From NCBI RefSeq assembly GCF_000292915.1, contig NC_018514.1:2294001-2358000 (forward strand): a stretch of DNA of 64,000 nucleotides, in the 5' to 3' direction. Both the position numbers and the translations under genes were made by a program. The notes beneath the pieces are model-generated. The model worked only from the letters and a program-made list of their open reading frames with translations, had not been told where the DNA came from and searched no databases. The stretch is from Burkholderia cepacia GG4. Its GTDB lineage: Bacteria; Pseudomonadota; Gammaproteobacteria; Burkholderiales; Burkholderiaceae. Each line of letters begins with the position of its first letter. Position 1 is the stretch's first letter. Shown piece by piece: positions 45,238 through 53,870 of this stretch.

Positions 45238-45618
45238 TTAGCTGATGCGTGGAGGGCGCCACAACCCGCTCGGGTCGCGGGCCGGGACGGACTGCGTGTA
45301 GTGGAAGACGATCGTGCTGGCGAATGCAGCGGGACGGCTGACGTCGGCGCGGGCGGCCGGGTGATAGAGACTGCCGAACTGACACTGGGCCGTTACCTTG
45401 CAGGCCATGCCGCTGGCTTTGGCCTTCGTGGTGCCGGTGGGCGACGCTTTCATCGCATCGCAGCCGCTCATGTCGGCGGACATGCTCATGCCCGTATCCG
45501 CCCCCATCGACATCGTATGCTGCATCGGACATTCACCGGTCAGGCCGCTGGCTGCCAGCCCGCTGATGGGCAGCACCGCGCAAAGCAGCAGCAGGATGAA
45601 GGTCCGAAACAGTTTCAT
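45238..45618 (-). CDS. Small exported Met/Cys-rich protein, first gene of the cus operon
   Basis: 126 residues. Signal peptide MKLFRTFILLLLCAVLPISGLA, then a Met-rich stretch (CPMQHTMSMGADTGMSMSADMSGCDAM) and a pair of Cys (MACKVTAQCQFGS). Met clusters of this sort bind Cu(I). The C-terminal part has SRPAAFASTIVFHYTQSVPARDPSGLWRPP, a pattern also seen in small proteins of copper clusters. It leads the cus operon. A consensus TATAAT ends only 7 bases before the ATG, so the mRNA may be leaderless. Confidence 0.78.
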   Translation of the reverse strand: MKLFRTFILLLLCAVLPISGLAASGLTGECPMQHTMSMGADTGMSMSADMSGCDAMKASPTGTTKAKASGMACKVTAQCQFGSLYHPAARADVSRPAAFASTIVFHYTQSVPARDPSGLWRPPRIS

Positions 45619-45625
45619 GGCGGCG

Positions 45626-45631
45626 ATTATA
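45626..45631 (-). promoter_or_regulatory. Consensus -10 just upstream of the cus operon
   Basis: TATAAT on the minus strand, 7 bases before the ATG at 45618. With a normal discriminator, transcription would start at or next to the ATG. The -35 region (CGCCAT) is poor, so an activator is expected. No clear CusR box is visible nearby. Confidence 0.55.
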
Positions 45632-45703
45632 GCGCGGCGGTTTGCGGTATGGCGGGCGACATGTACGGCTTCGTACCGTCTCCGGGACCGCCCCCCCAAC
45701 GCG

Positions 45704-46336
45704 CTAGCGCGCCAGGCCGTCCGCAGCCAGCACCTGCTGCACGGCCTGCCGGGCCCGCACTCGCTCGTACCACGCGCGCAGGTTCGTGTACTGGCTCAGG
45801 TCGATGTCCGCGTGGTACACCGAGCGCATCCAGTCGGCCTTGCCCCAGCCCGTCAGCGCGAACAGGTACGCGTCGGCGATCGTGAACGTGTTGCCCGTCA
45901 CGTACGGGTTGCCGTCGAGCTGCCGGTCGATCCACGCGAAGCGGCGGTCGAGCTTCTGCCGCACCGGGTCGACGTATTTCCCCGCCTGCACCGCATACAG
46001 CAGCGGAATGAAGCCCTTGTGGATTTCCGTGCCGAGGAAGTTCAGCCATTCCATCAGCCGGTAGCGGGCGAGCGTGCCGTGCGCGGGCGCGAGCCGCGCT
46101 TCCGGGCGCTGGTCCGCGAGATACTGCGCGATCACCGGCCCTTCGCGCAGCGTCGTGCCGTCGTCGAGTTCGAGCAGCGGCACGTAGCCGAGTTCGTTGA
46201 CGTCGTAGTAGTCGCGGCCGTCGTCGATCCGATGCTTGCGCGCGTCGACCGTGACGATCTGCGCGTCGAGGTCCGCCTCGCGCAGCACGATGTGGATCGC
46301 CTGCGAACAGCTGCCGGGAGCGTGGTAGAGCTTCAT
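45704..46336 (-). CDS. Beta-class glutathione S-transferase
   Basis: 210 residues. The beta-class nucleophile Cys10 is in MKLYHAPGSCSQAIHIVLRE; the cis-Pro loop is LGYVPLLELDDG, and ENGP-like REGPVIAQYLAD binds the glutathione gamma-glutamyl part. The C-terminal helical domain has FTIADAYLFALTGW. It is likely a detoxifying or disulfide-handling GST. AGGAA precedes the ATG at 46336. It is divergent from an HxlR regulator with an inverted-repeat operator in between. Confidence 0.92.
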   Translation of the reverse strand: MKLYHAPGSCSQAIHIVLREADLDAQIVTVDARKHRIDDGRDYYDVNELGYVPLLELDDGTTLREGPVIAQYLADQRPEARLAPAHGTLARYRLMEWLNFLGTEIHKGFIPLLYAVQAGKYVDPVRQKLDRRFAWIDRQLDGNPYVTGNTFTIADAYLFALTGWGKADWMRSVYHADIDLSQYTNLRAWYERVRARQAVQQVLAADGLAR

Positions 46337-46427
46337 GCGTTTCCTGGGTTGGATGTTCCGATATCGATTCGCCGCGACGCGGGCGCTAATATCTCGCATC
46401 GGCGCGGCGCTGAGAAGAAGGCAGTCG

Positions 46428-46446
46428 TTTGTGCCGTAGTCACAAA
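46428..46446. promoter_or_regulatory. Candidate HxlR operator
   Basis: TTTGTG-N7-CACAAA forms a perfect 6-bp inverted repeat in the 135-base gap between the GST and HxlR genes, 26 bases before the HxlR start. Its position suits autorepression and control of the GST. Confidence 0.6.
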
Positions 46447-46471
46447 AAAGTTACCGACCAGGGTCAGCAGC

Positions 46472-46828
46472 ATGAAAACGAGTGCGACAGGATGTTCCGT
46501 GGAAGAAGCGATGCGCCTGCTCGGCGGCCGCTGGCGGCTGCTGCTGGTGTCGTATCTGCTCGACGGGCCGAAGCGCTTCAGCGACCTGCGTCGCGACATG
46601 CCGGGCATCTCGCAGCGAATGCTGACGCTCGACTTGCGTGCACTCGAGGACGCCGGCTTCGTAAGGCGCACCGTGTATCCGGAAGTCCCGGTGCGCGTCG
46701 AGTACGATCTGACCGCGGACGGCGACCGGCTGCGGCCCGTCGTCGAAGTCATGCGCGAATTCGGGCTGTGGCTGAAGGCACGCGATGCGCAATGCGAAGT
46801 CGAAATGGAACCCGCCCTGCCCCGATAA
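46472..46828 (+). CDS. HxlR-family transcriptional regulator
   Basis: 118 residues, a single HxlR winged helix: GCSVEEAMRLLGGRWRLLLVSYLLDGPKRFSDLRRDMPGISQRMLTLDLRALEDAGFVRR, then a beta wing with EVPVRVEYDLTADG. Cys8 just before the first helix matches the position used as a redox or electrophile sensor in some members. It is divergent from the beta-class GST and probably represses it in response to an electrophile or quinone (inference). Confidence 0.92.
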   Translation: MKTSATGCSVEEAMRLLGGRWRLLLVSYLLDGPKRFSDLRRDMPGISQRMLTLDLRALEDAGFVRRTVYPEVPVRVEYDLTADGDRLRPVVEVMREFGLWLKARDAQCEVEMEPALPR

Positions 46829-46855
46829 CCCCACACCCACATCGAGAGAAACACC

Positions 46856-47224
46856 ATGGAACTACATGCCACCGTCGGCGCGGCCACGTCCGACATCGAC
46901 GACGATGAAAGCTGCGCGAACATCTATTGCCACGACGCGGAGCAGAACTACTGCTTCTCGTTGCTGCGCTATCCGGAGGAAACGACGATCGAGGTGATGG
47001 TGCTCGACCAGCTCACCGCGCATGTGAACGACCTGTCGGTGCGCCTGACGGGCGACACGATCGACGTCGAACTCGATGCGCGCACCGCCGCGCGTCTCGA
47101 CGGCAATACGCATTACGTGATCCATCTCGCGCCCGGCGAACACGATCCGGTCGCGTTGCGCACCGCGCTGAAGGAAATCTTCGACGGCAAGAGCGGGTAT
47201 CGCGACGACAGCGCCAGCGCGTAA
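46856..47224 (+). CDS. Conserved-type hypothetical protein, 122 residues
   Basis: No signal peptide or membrane segment. Acidic, with Cys in DDDESCANIYCHDAEQNYCFSLLRYPEETTIEVMVLDQ, and a second half with LTGDTIDVELDARTAARLDGNTHYVIHLAPGE. The layout suggests a small beta-rich cytosolic fold. GAGAG lies about 9 bases before the ATG. It follows the HxlR stop by 27 bases and could be co-transcribed with it. I do not recognise a family. Confidence 0.7.
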   Translation: MELHATVGAATSDIDDDESCANIYCHDAEQNYCFSLLRYPEETTIEVMVLDQLTAHVNDLSVRLTGDTIDVELDARTAARLDGNTHYVIHLAPGEHDPVALRTALKEIFDGKSGYRDDSASA

Positions 47225-47273
47225 GCCGGCCATCCCGACACGCCATCCCACCCCACGCGCTCGAACGCCGCTC

Positions 47274-48134
47274 ATGACACGCGCCTCGCGACTCCAACCG
47301 CTTCTCCGCCGCGGCGCGCTGCTGATCGCGTGCTGCACATCGATTGCGGCCGCGCATGCGGCCAAGCCGCTGCTCACGTTCAAGGTCGACGACACCGTCA
47401 CGGCCCGCGTCGAACACGCCGATGGCTCGCGCATCACGATCCGTTTCCTGCCGAGCGGAACAACGCAGACGCTCGACGTCGGTGTGTCCGACGAGGAAGG
47501 TCACTACCGGCTCGCTTCCGACGACTACAACTTCGACGGCCACCGCGACCTCGCCGCATACGCACTGCTCGGGATGGTCAACGAGCGCTATGGCATCTTC
47601 CTGTACGACGCTGCGCATCAACGGTTCGAGCCGCTGAAAATACCGGCGGCCAACTTGCCGCACGGCAACTGCGACGACCTGGTCAACGTCCAGGCGAAGC
47701 CAAAGGAACGCACGCTGTACAGTTCGTGCCGGGGCGGGCCGATCTGGTACACCGACGCATACCGCTTCGACGGCAATGGCCGTATGTATCTCTATCAGTC
47801 GAGCGAAGCGATTCCCGACGATCTGCGCGACCTGTTCGACGGCGATTCGGGCCCGTCGTCGATGCTGCTGACCTATGACGAGCACGGCAAGCGCTTGTCG
47901 CGCCGCCCAGACGCGTACGGCGGCGGCAAGGTTGAGTTCAAGGTGCGCCCGGCGCGTCTGCCGCTGCACGACACGATGAACGATGCGCCGACGCGACGCT
48001 ATGTCGTCGCGGGCGATACGCTTGAACTGCTCGATGCCAGCGCCGACTTCCTGTGGCTGAAGGTGCTGTATCGCAATCCGCGCGGCGGTACCGCGCAGGG
48101 CTGGGTCAGTGCGAAGGAAGCGAGCGGCGGCTGA
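47274..48134 (+). CDS. Exported XAC2610-related protein
   Basis: 286 residues. A signal peptide (LLIACCTSIAAAHA) is followed by a beta-propeller-like domain with a Ca-binding-type repeat DDYNFDGHRDLAAYALLG, as in XAC2610-related proteins, and Cys pairs (NCDDL, SSCRGG). The last 60 residues (RRYVVAGDTLELLDASADFLWLKVLYRNPRGGTAQGWVSAKEA) look like an SH3-type cell-wall or ligand module. Function unknown; periplasmic location inferred. It follows the 122-residue gene by 49 bases. Confidence 0.75.
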   Translation: MTRASRLQPLLRRGALLIACCTSIAAAHAAKPLLTFKVDDTVTARVEHADGSRITIRFLPSGTTQTLDVGVSDEEGHYRLASDDYNFDGHRDLAAYALLGMVNERYGIFLYDAAHQRFEPLKIPAANLPHGNCDDLVNVQAKPKERTLYSSCRGGPIWYTDAYRFDGNGRMYLYQSSEAIPDDLRDLFDGDSGPSSMLLTYDEHGKRLSRRPDAYGGGKVEFKVRPARLPLHDTMNDAPTRRYVVAGDTLELLDASADFLWLKVLYRNPRGGTAQGWVSAKEASGG

Positions 48135-48329
48135 TCCACGCTGCGGCGTGTGCGTCATCACGCTATCGCCGCGCTTTCCCACATACTGAGCGCGCAACGT
48201 CCCATTAATAGGGATACCTGTTCAAATGTTGACGCGCGTTGCTCCACGGCCCTAACGTTCGCCCAATGCCATTGGATACGGCCGCCCCGCCATGCGGGTG
48301 CCGGCCGGCACAGAACACAGGAGACAACC

Positions 48330-49733
48330 GTGGCCCATTCCGCGTCACGCACGCACGCCAACCCGCCGGAGCAGCCGCTCGCGCGCGCCGCCACCGCAGC
48401 CGCCACCGCAGCCGATACCGCCGCCCGCCCAGCCGCGGCCGTCCCGTCCACCGCGCCGCCGAGCCGCAAGCGCCTGCTGATCCTGATCCTGCTGTTCGTC
48501 ACGGTCGTGATCAACTACCTCGACCGCAGCAACCTGTCGATCGCCGCGCCCGCGCTGTTCAAGGAACTGAACATCGATCCCGTGCGCGCAGGCCTCGTGT
48601 TCTCCGCGTTCGGCTGGACCTACGCGCTGATGCAGATTCCGGGCGGCTGGCTCGTCGACAAGGTGTCGCCGCGCGTGCTGTATGCGGGCGCGCTCGCGCT
48701 GTGGTCGGCCGCGACACTGCTGCTCGGGTTCGCCGGTTCGTTCGTCGGGCTGGTCGTGCTGCGTCTCGCGGTGGGTGCGCTCGAAGCGCCGGCCTATCCG
48801 ATCAACAACCGCGTGGTCACGACGTGGTTCCCGACCCGCGAGCGCGCCAGCGCGATCGGCGGCTATACGTCGGGGCAGTTCGTCGGCCTCGCGTTCCTCA
48901 CGCCCGTGCTCGCGTGGCTGCAGGTGCATCTCGGCTGGCACATGGTGTTCGTTGCAACGGGCCTCGCCGGCATCGCGTGGGCTGCGGTCTGGTATGCGGT
49001 GTATCGCGAGCCGCGCACGTTTCACGGCGTCAACGCCGGCGAGATCGCACTGATTCGCGACGGCGGCGGTCTCGTCGATCTCGAAGATCGCATCGCAGCG
49101 CGCAGCGAACGCGCGCCTTCGACGTGGCGCGACCTGGGCGTCGTGCTGGGCCGGCGCAAGCTGTGGGGCATCTACCTCGGCCAGTTCGCGCTAAACTCGA
49201 CGCTGTGGTTTTTCCTGACGTGGTTCCCGACCTACCTCGTCAAGTATCGCGGGATGGACTTCATCAAGTCGGGCTTCCTTGCGTCGCTGCCATTCCTCGC
49301 CGCGTTCGTCGGCGTGCTGTGCTCGGGCGTGCTGTCGGACTGGCTGATGCGCCGCGGCGCGTCGCAAGGCTTCGCGCGCAAGCTGCCGATCATCTCGGGG
49401 CTGCTGATCTCGACCTGCATCATCGGCGCGAACTACGTGACGTCCACGGGCTGGGTGATCGCGTTCATGACGATCGCGTTCTTCGGCAACGGCTTCGCGT
49501 CGATCACGTGGTCGCTCGTGTCGGGGCTCGCGCCGGCGCGGCTGCTCGGCCTCACGGGCGGCGTGTTCAACCTGATCGGCAACCTGTCCGCAATCGCGAC
49601 GCCGATCGTGATCGGGCTGCTGGTCGACGGCGCGGATTTCTCGCGCGCAATCACCTACATCGCCGCAATGGCGCTCGCTGGCAGCCTGTCGTACGGGTTG
49701 CTCGTCGGCAAGGTCGAGCGCATCGACGCATGA
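48330..49733 (+). CDS. MFS transporter of the anion:cation symporter (ACS) family
   Basis: 467 residues from a GTG at 48330 with AGGAG 6 bases upstream; the longer frame upstream lacks a site. A 50-residue Ala/Pro-rich cytosolic N-terminus, then 12 membrane segments. The ACS pattern is VVINYLDRSNLSIAAPALFKELNIDPVRAGLVFSAFGWTYALMQIPGGWLVDK. Members carry sugar acids such as glucarate, galactarate or tartrate, or other carboxylates. It stands alone between the exported protein and the C45 gene, which is convergent. Confidence 0.88.
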   Translation: MAHSASRTHANPPEQPLARAATAAATAADTAARPAAAVPSTAPPSRKRLLILILLFVTVVINYLDRSNLSIAAPALFKELNIDPVRAGLVFSAFGWTYALMQIPGGWLVDKVSPRVLYAGALALWSAATLLLGFAGSFVGLVVLRLAVGALEAPAYPINNRVVTTWFPTRERASAIGGYTSGQFVGLAFLTPVLAWLQVHLGWHMVFVATGLAGIAWAAVWYAVYREPRTFHGVNAGEIALIRDGGGLVDLEDRIAARSERAPSTWRDLGVVLGRRKLWGIYLGQFALNSTLWFFLTWFPTYLVKYRGMDFIKSGFLASLPFLAAFVGVLCSGVLSDWLMRRGASQGFARKLPIISGLLISTCIIGANYVTSTGWVIAFMTIAFFGNGFASITWSLVSGLAPARLLGLTGGVFNLIGNLSAIATPIVIGLLVDGADFSRAITYIAAMALAGSLSYGLLVGKVERIDA

Positions 49734-49790
49734 ACGTCACGCGGGCGGCACACGCGTGCCGCCCTGCCTTACCGCTGCCCGCGTGCCGCG

Positions 49791-50867
49791 TCAGAACCGC
49801 ATGAACCCGTCACGCGCGAGATCGTGCGGATTGCCGGCCACGTAGTCGAGCGCACACGCGTCGGTATCGATGCCGACGGTCAGCAGCGTTTCCCAGCGCT
49901 CGGTGTCGGGCATCGACAGGTCCGGGTGGAAACACACGACGGCCGCGTCGCCGGCCGCACCGCACATTGCCGCCGCACGTTCGCGCACATCGGCGCTCGT
50001 CATCCCGTTCACAACCTCGTTCAGGTGCGCAAAGCGTTCGCGCGTGGTCGAGCTGTCGGGCATGCATTCGCCGCTGCTCAACGCGCGATCGAGGAAGTGG
50101 TTCGTATGCAGCAGCCAGCCGTCCGGGCGCGGCACGACCACACCGACACCCGACGGGCTCAATTCGATACTCGCCGCGCGCGGGTTCGCATCGTGCCGCG
50201 TGAACACGGTCAGCACCGTCGATGCGCTCACGCGCGCGGTGCGTGCGAGTTCGATCGCCTCCTGCACCGTCGTCGCATCCTCGAGCAGGCGCCGCGCGAT
50301 CACATGCACGGGCACGCCCGCGCTGTCGTTGTCGCTCGCGTGATGCAGGATGTTGAAATGCAGCCCGAGCCCCGCGCTGTTCACACCAAGCTTCGCGAGC
50401 ATCCCGAATTCGGTGAACAGCTTGACGGTGCGACCCTGCGACGTCGCGAACTGCATCAGCAGCCCCTGCGGCGCGAGGCTGTCGTGCCAGTCCCACGTTT
50501 GCAGCGTGCGTGGCGCATGCGGGCCGGCCGGCGCGTAGACGGTTGTCGAGCATTCTCCCTCGGCCGACGCCGGCGCGGTCGCGAGAATCTCGGTGCGCGC
50601 GTTCAGGCACGCGAGCTGCCAGCGTGGCAGGTCGGCGCCGTCGGCGATCGCCTCGACTTCTGCGGCCAGGCGCGGGCACCATGCGTCGAGCGCGGCCAGG
50701 CTCGCTTCGCCGATCTCCCGCGCGCGCTGAGGATCGATGCCGAGCTTCGGGAAGAACGCGAGATAAAGCGCGACCGTCTCGCGGATCGCCGGCGCGAAGC
50801 GCGCGCCGATCAGGCGGCCCCGCTCGCGCGGATCGGTGATGTCGGTCGCGAATGTGTGCAGCTTCAA
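49791..50867 (-). CDS. C45-type acyltransferase/peptidase (penicillin acyltransferase-like)
   Basis: 358 residues from a TTG at 50867, chosen because AGGAGG lies 7 bases upstream. The N-terminal part (ERGRLIGARFAPAIRETVALYLAFFP) precedes the expected autoproteolysis site before Cys106 (SAEGECSTTVYAP), which would become the Ntn nucleophile. The rest (WDWHDSLAPQGLLMQF, GVNSAGLGLHFNIL, HTNHFLD) is typical of acyl-CoA:6-aminopenicillanate acyltransferase-like proteins. Such enzymes hydrolyse or transfer N-acyl groups. It lies upstream of the DUF3138 gene in reverse order and may act on an N-acyl amine, given the neighbouring amine cluster. Confidence 0.85.
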   Translation of the reverse strand: MKLHTFATDITDPRERGRLIGARFAPAIRETVALYLAFFPKLGIDPQRAREIGEASLAALDAWCPRLAAEVEAIADGADLPRWQLACLNARTEILATAPASAEGECSTTVYAPAGPHAPRTLQTWDWHDSLAPQGLLMQFATSQGRTVKLFTEFGMLAKLGVNSAGLGLHFNILHHASDNDSAGVPVHVIARRLLEDATTVQEAIELARTARVSASTVLTVFTRHDANPRAASIELSPSGVGVVVPRPDGWLLHTNHFLDRALSSGECMPDSSTTRERFAHLNEVVNGMTSADVRERAAAMCGAAGDAAVVCFHPDLSMPDTERWETLLTVGIDTDACALDYVAGNPHDLARDGFMRF

Positions 50868-50954
50868 GATCAAACCTCCTGTGTTGAATCGGCTCCGGGC
50901 CCGCGCGGCCCGGAACATGTTGCGTTGTACGAAAAAACCGGCACGCGCCAGCGG

Positions 50955-52538
50955 TCAGAACGAATAGATGAACTGCATCCCGGCGAGGTCGTTGCTGCGC
51001 GCGTAGGTGCCGTTGCTCTTCAGGAACACCGGATGGTTCGCCGCGTCGTGGCGGTATTCGAGCTTCACGGTGATTTGCTGCGTCGGATAGAACAACAGGT
51101 CGGCCGTGATCGCGTAGCGCTGCGCGCCCTTGCATTCGGTACCGTTCGTCGCCGAACCCTGGAAGCACGACGGATCGATGCCGAAGCCGCTCGTGCCGTT
51201 CACCGACGGGTTGCCGCCCGCGAGCCCGTACTGGATGTTCGTGCCGCCGCCGCCGTTCGACGTGTTGTTCAGGTAGTCGAAGCGCAGCGTCGCGCCCATG
51301 CGGCCGACCCACGCCTGCGTCCACTTCGTATGGCCCAGCAACGACATCCCGTACCAGCGCGCGGTGCCGCCGTTCCATGCGCCCTTCTGCAGCTCGCCGT
51401 AGTCGACCTGCGCGTTGACCTGCGTCTTGTCGTGCGTATAGGTCATGTCGGCTTCCACGTACTTGTAGAGGCCAGTGGGCGACGAGCCGTTGCACTGGTA
51501 GCCGTAGCCGCCCGCCACCGCGCACGGCGAGAACAGCGACTGCCGGCCGAGCATCCCGGAGATGCCGAAGTCGAAGGCGGTCGACGTCGCGTTGTCGAAG
51601 CGCGCGGTGATCGTCGGCGTCCAGTTGGTCTTCGTCGTGTTGTTCGCCGCGTTCGCGATCGCGCCGGCGGTGCGCAGCACCTCGTTGCCGATCACGACCT
51701 GCCAGAAACGCGTCATCGCCGCGTTGGAACCCTTCAGCCCGATGCCGATCAGGTTGCCCGGTTCGCTGAAGTCGTACAGCATCCCGTGCGTGAGCGTGAG
51801 CATCTGGTTCGACGGCTGCACCTCGTAGCCCGCGAGGCTCGGCATCATCCCGATCTCGAAGGTGCGCGTCGTGCTGAGCGGCACCGTCACCACGGCCTGC
51901 GTGACGATGTTGTTGCCGACGCCGCCGTGCGAATTGCTGAACACATTGCCGAAGCCGCGGTTCGGCTGGATCACGACCTCCGCCGACGGCGCCATCGGAC
52001 CGACACCGAAGGTCTTCTTGATGTCGAGGTAGACGTCGCCGATCGTGCTGTTGTAGTAGTCGTACGCGCCCGGGTCGTGATTCAGGAACTGGAAACCCGA
52101 CGTGCGCTGCGCGCGATTGAACAGGTACACGGGATCGACGTAGCCGGTGATGCTCAGGCCCGCGAGCGGGCCGGTCGTCGCGGCTTCCTGCAGCGAGTCG
52201 ACCTTCAGCGACGCGTTTGCGATCTGTTCGCGCATCTGCTGCAGGTCGTCGTTCGTGAATGCCGGTGCGGAATCGGCTGCCGGCGCGGCGGCCGCTGCCG
52301 TGTTGATCGTGCCGATCTTCGCGCTGCCCGATGCGGCAGCCTCCGTCGTGGCGGCGCCGGCCGGCTTCGCCGCCAGCATGCTCGCGCGCAGCTCGTTGAC
52401 CTGCTGCTGCAGCGCCGTGACTTGCGCCTGCAGCGCCTTCATCTTGCCAGCGTCGGTCGCTTGCGGTGACGTATGCGCGAATGCCGAAGCCGCTTCGAAT
52501 GCGAGCAGGCACAGCGCCGTCATGTGTTTGATTTTCAT
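50955..52538 (-). CDS. DUF3138 outer-membrane protein
   Basis: 527 residues. Signal peptide (ALCLLAFEAASAFA), then a coiled-coil (about 28-60: MKALQAQVTALQQQVNELRASM), an Ala-rich linker, and a beta-barrel domain beginning ITGYVDPVYLFNRAQR and ending in aromatic FIYSF. This is the DUF3138 family, mostly from Burkholderia and relatives, probably a trimeric channel. It lies between the binding-protein gene and the C45 gene on one strand and may provide outer-membrane entry for the cluster's substrate (inference). Confidence 0.88.
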   Translation of the reverse strand: MKIKHMTALCLLAFEAASAFAHTSPQATDAGKMKALQAQVTALQQQVNELRASMLAAKPAGAATTEAAASGSAKIGTINTAAAAAPAADSAPAFTNDDLQQMREQIANASLKVDSLQEAATTGPLAGLSITGYVDPVYLFNRAQRTSGFQFLNHDPGAYDYYNSTIGDVYLDIKKTFGVGPMAPSAEVVIQPNRGFGNVFSNSHGGVGNNIVTQAVVTVPLSTTRTFEIGMMPSLAGYEVQPSNQMLTLTHGMLYDFSEPGNLIGIGLKGSNAAMTRFWQVVIGNEVLRTAGAIANAANNTTKTNWTPTITARFDNATSTAFDFGISGMLGRQSLFSPCAVAGGYGYQCNGSSPTGLYKYVEADMTYTHDKTQVNAQVDYGELQKGAWNGGTARWYGMSLLGHTKWTQAWVGRMGATLRFDYLNNTSNGGGGTNIQYGLAGGNPSVNGTSGFGIDPSCFQGSATNGTECKGAQRYAITADLLFYPTQQITVKLEYRHDAANHPVFLKSNGTYARSNDLAGMQFIYSF

Positions 52539-52635
52539 GTTCTGGGTGGTCGTCGGGACAAGCGCGCCCCCGCCCGCCGCGATGAGCGGCGGGGCGCGCG
52601 AAAGGTATGCGGGAGTGCGGGGAACGGCGGCCGGC

Positions 52636-53751
52636 TTACTCGGTCTTCAGCTTCGTCCAGAGACGGTTCTGCAGACGCATCAGCTCGGGCGGAACCGGCT
52701 TGCTGAGGCTCAGCTTGCGGATCACGTCGGCGGGCGGGAACACGGCCGGATCGCTCGTCACTTCAGCGCGCACGAGGTGCCTCGACGACGGCACGGCCGA
52801 CGGATACGACGTGTCGTTGGTCAGGTTCGCGCTCTCCTTCTCCGACAGCACGAAGTTCACGAACTTCAGCGCGGCGTCCGGGTGCGGCGCGTCCTTCGGG
52901 ATCGCCATCATGTCGAACCACATCGCGCTGCCCTCGGTCGGGATCACGTACTTGATGTGATACGACTTCTTCGCGGAAGCGGCCGCGATCCGCGCGGAGT
53001 TCACGTCGCCCGACCAGCCGAGCGCGAGGCAGATGTCGCCGCCCGCGAGATCGTTGATGTAGCTGCTCGAGTTGAACTGCGTGATGTACGGCCGCACCGT
53101 CTTCAGCAGTTCATAGGCGGCCTGGTAGTCGGCCGGGTTCGTCGTGTTCGGGTCCTTCTTCAGGTACACGAACGCCATCCCGAACGCATCGACCGGCGAA
53201 TCGAGCACCGACACGCCGCAGTGCTTCAGCTTCTGCGCGTACTTCGGGTCGAACAGCAGCGCCCAGCTGTCGAGCGGCGCGTCGTTGCCGAGCGCGGCCT
53301 TCACCTTCTCGACGTTCATCCCGAGCCCGTCGGTGCCCCAGGTCCACGGAATGCCGTACTGGTTGCCCGGATCGTCCTTCGTGAGCACCTTCATGATTTC
53401 CGGATCGAGCAGCCCGTAGTTCGGCACCTGGCTCTTGTCGATCTTGCGGAAGATGCCGGCTTGCAGCTGCCGCGCCCAGAAGATGTCGGACGGCACGACG
53501 ACGTCGTAGCCCGACGTGCCCGACAGCAGCTTCGCCTGCAGCGTCTCGTTCGAATCGAACTCCTGGTAGACGACCTTGATGCCGGTCGCCTTCTCGAAGT
53601 TCGCGATCGTCGCCTTGCCGATCGAGTTGCCCCAGTTGTACACGTTGACGACGTCCGCCGCGTGCGCGACGGGCGCGCCGGCCCACAGGACGCCGCCGAG
53701 CGCGAGCGCCGCGCATGCCGTTCCCAGATGCTTGCTCCAATCCCCTGCCAT
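52636..53751 (-). CDS. Polyamine-type ABC transporter substrate-binding protein (PotF-like)
   Basis: 371 residues, GAGGA before the ATG at 53751. A signal peptide ends APVAHA. The mature protein begins DVVNVYNWGNSIGKATIANFEKATGIKVVYQEFDSNE, which is the PotF/SpuD pattern; GYDVVVPSDIFWARQLQAG and GDICLALGWSGDV follow. It should bind putrescine, agmatine or a related amine in the periplasm. No ABC membrane or ATPase genes are nearby, so it must use permeases encoded elsewhere. Its promoter carries the shared 26-bp motif. Confidence 0.92.
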   Translation of the reverse strand: MAGDWSKHLGTACAALALGGVLWAGAPVAHAADVVNVYNWGNSIGKATIANFEKATGIKVVYQEFDSNETLQAKLLSGTSGYDVVVPSDIFWARQLQAGIFRKIDKSQVPNYGLLDPEIMKVLTKDDPGNQYGIPWTWGTDGLGMNVEKVKAALGNDAPLDSWALLFDPKYAQKLKHCGVSVLDSPVDAFGMAFVYLKKDPNTTNPADYQAAYELLKTVRPYITQFNSSSYINDLAGGDICLALGWSGDVNSARIAAASAKKSYHIKYVIPTEGSAMWFDMMAIPKDAPHPDAALKFVNFVLSEKESANLTNDTSYPSAVPSSRHLVRAEVTSDPAVFPPADVIRKLSLSKPVPPELMRLQNRLWTKLKTE

Positions 53752-53812
53752 GGTTTCCTCCGTCGATATCATGATCCGCTCGCGATGAACGGTGTGTGCT
53801 TCGGTCCGGAAA

Positions 53813-53860
53813 AATGTAGCCAGAGGAAATTGGCCGGTCTGCCCTGCCAATAGGGGGACA
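53813..53860 (-). promoter_or_regulatory. Promoter of the binding-protein gene with shared motif (site A)
   Basis: Plus strand 53835-53860 reads CGGTCTGCCC, eight other bases, then GGGGGACA. On the minus strand the motif ends AGACCG, followed by 16 bases and TACATT (53818-53813). Transcription would start near 53806, leaving about 55 bases of leader. The same geometry is found at two other promoters of this cluster. Confidence 0.7.
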
Positions 53861-53870
53861 CGCCGCACAA

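Noticed and set aside
48135..48329. Leader region of the ACS-type MFS gene as a riboswitch
   Set aside because: No conserved riboswitch segments recognised; only a good ribosome site near the GTG start.
49810..52512. 900-codon minus-strand and 881-codon plus-strand open frames
   Set aside because: They overlap the C45 and DUF3138 genes in other frames, are dominated by Arg/Ala/Gly and have no domain. Such shadows are normal in very GC-rich DNA.
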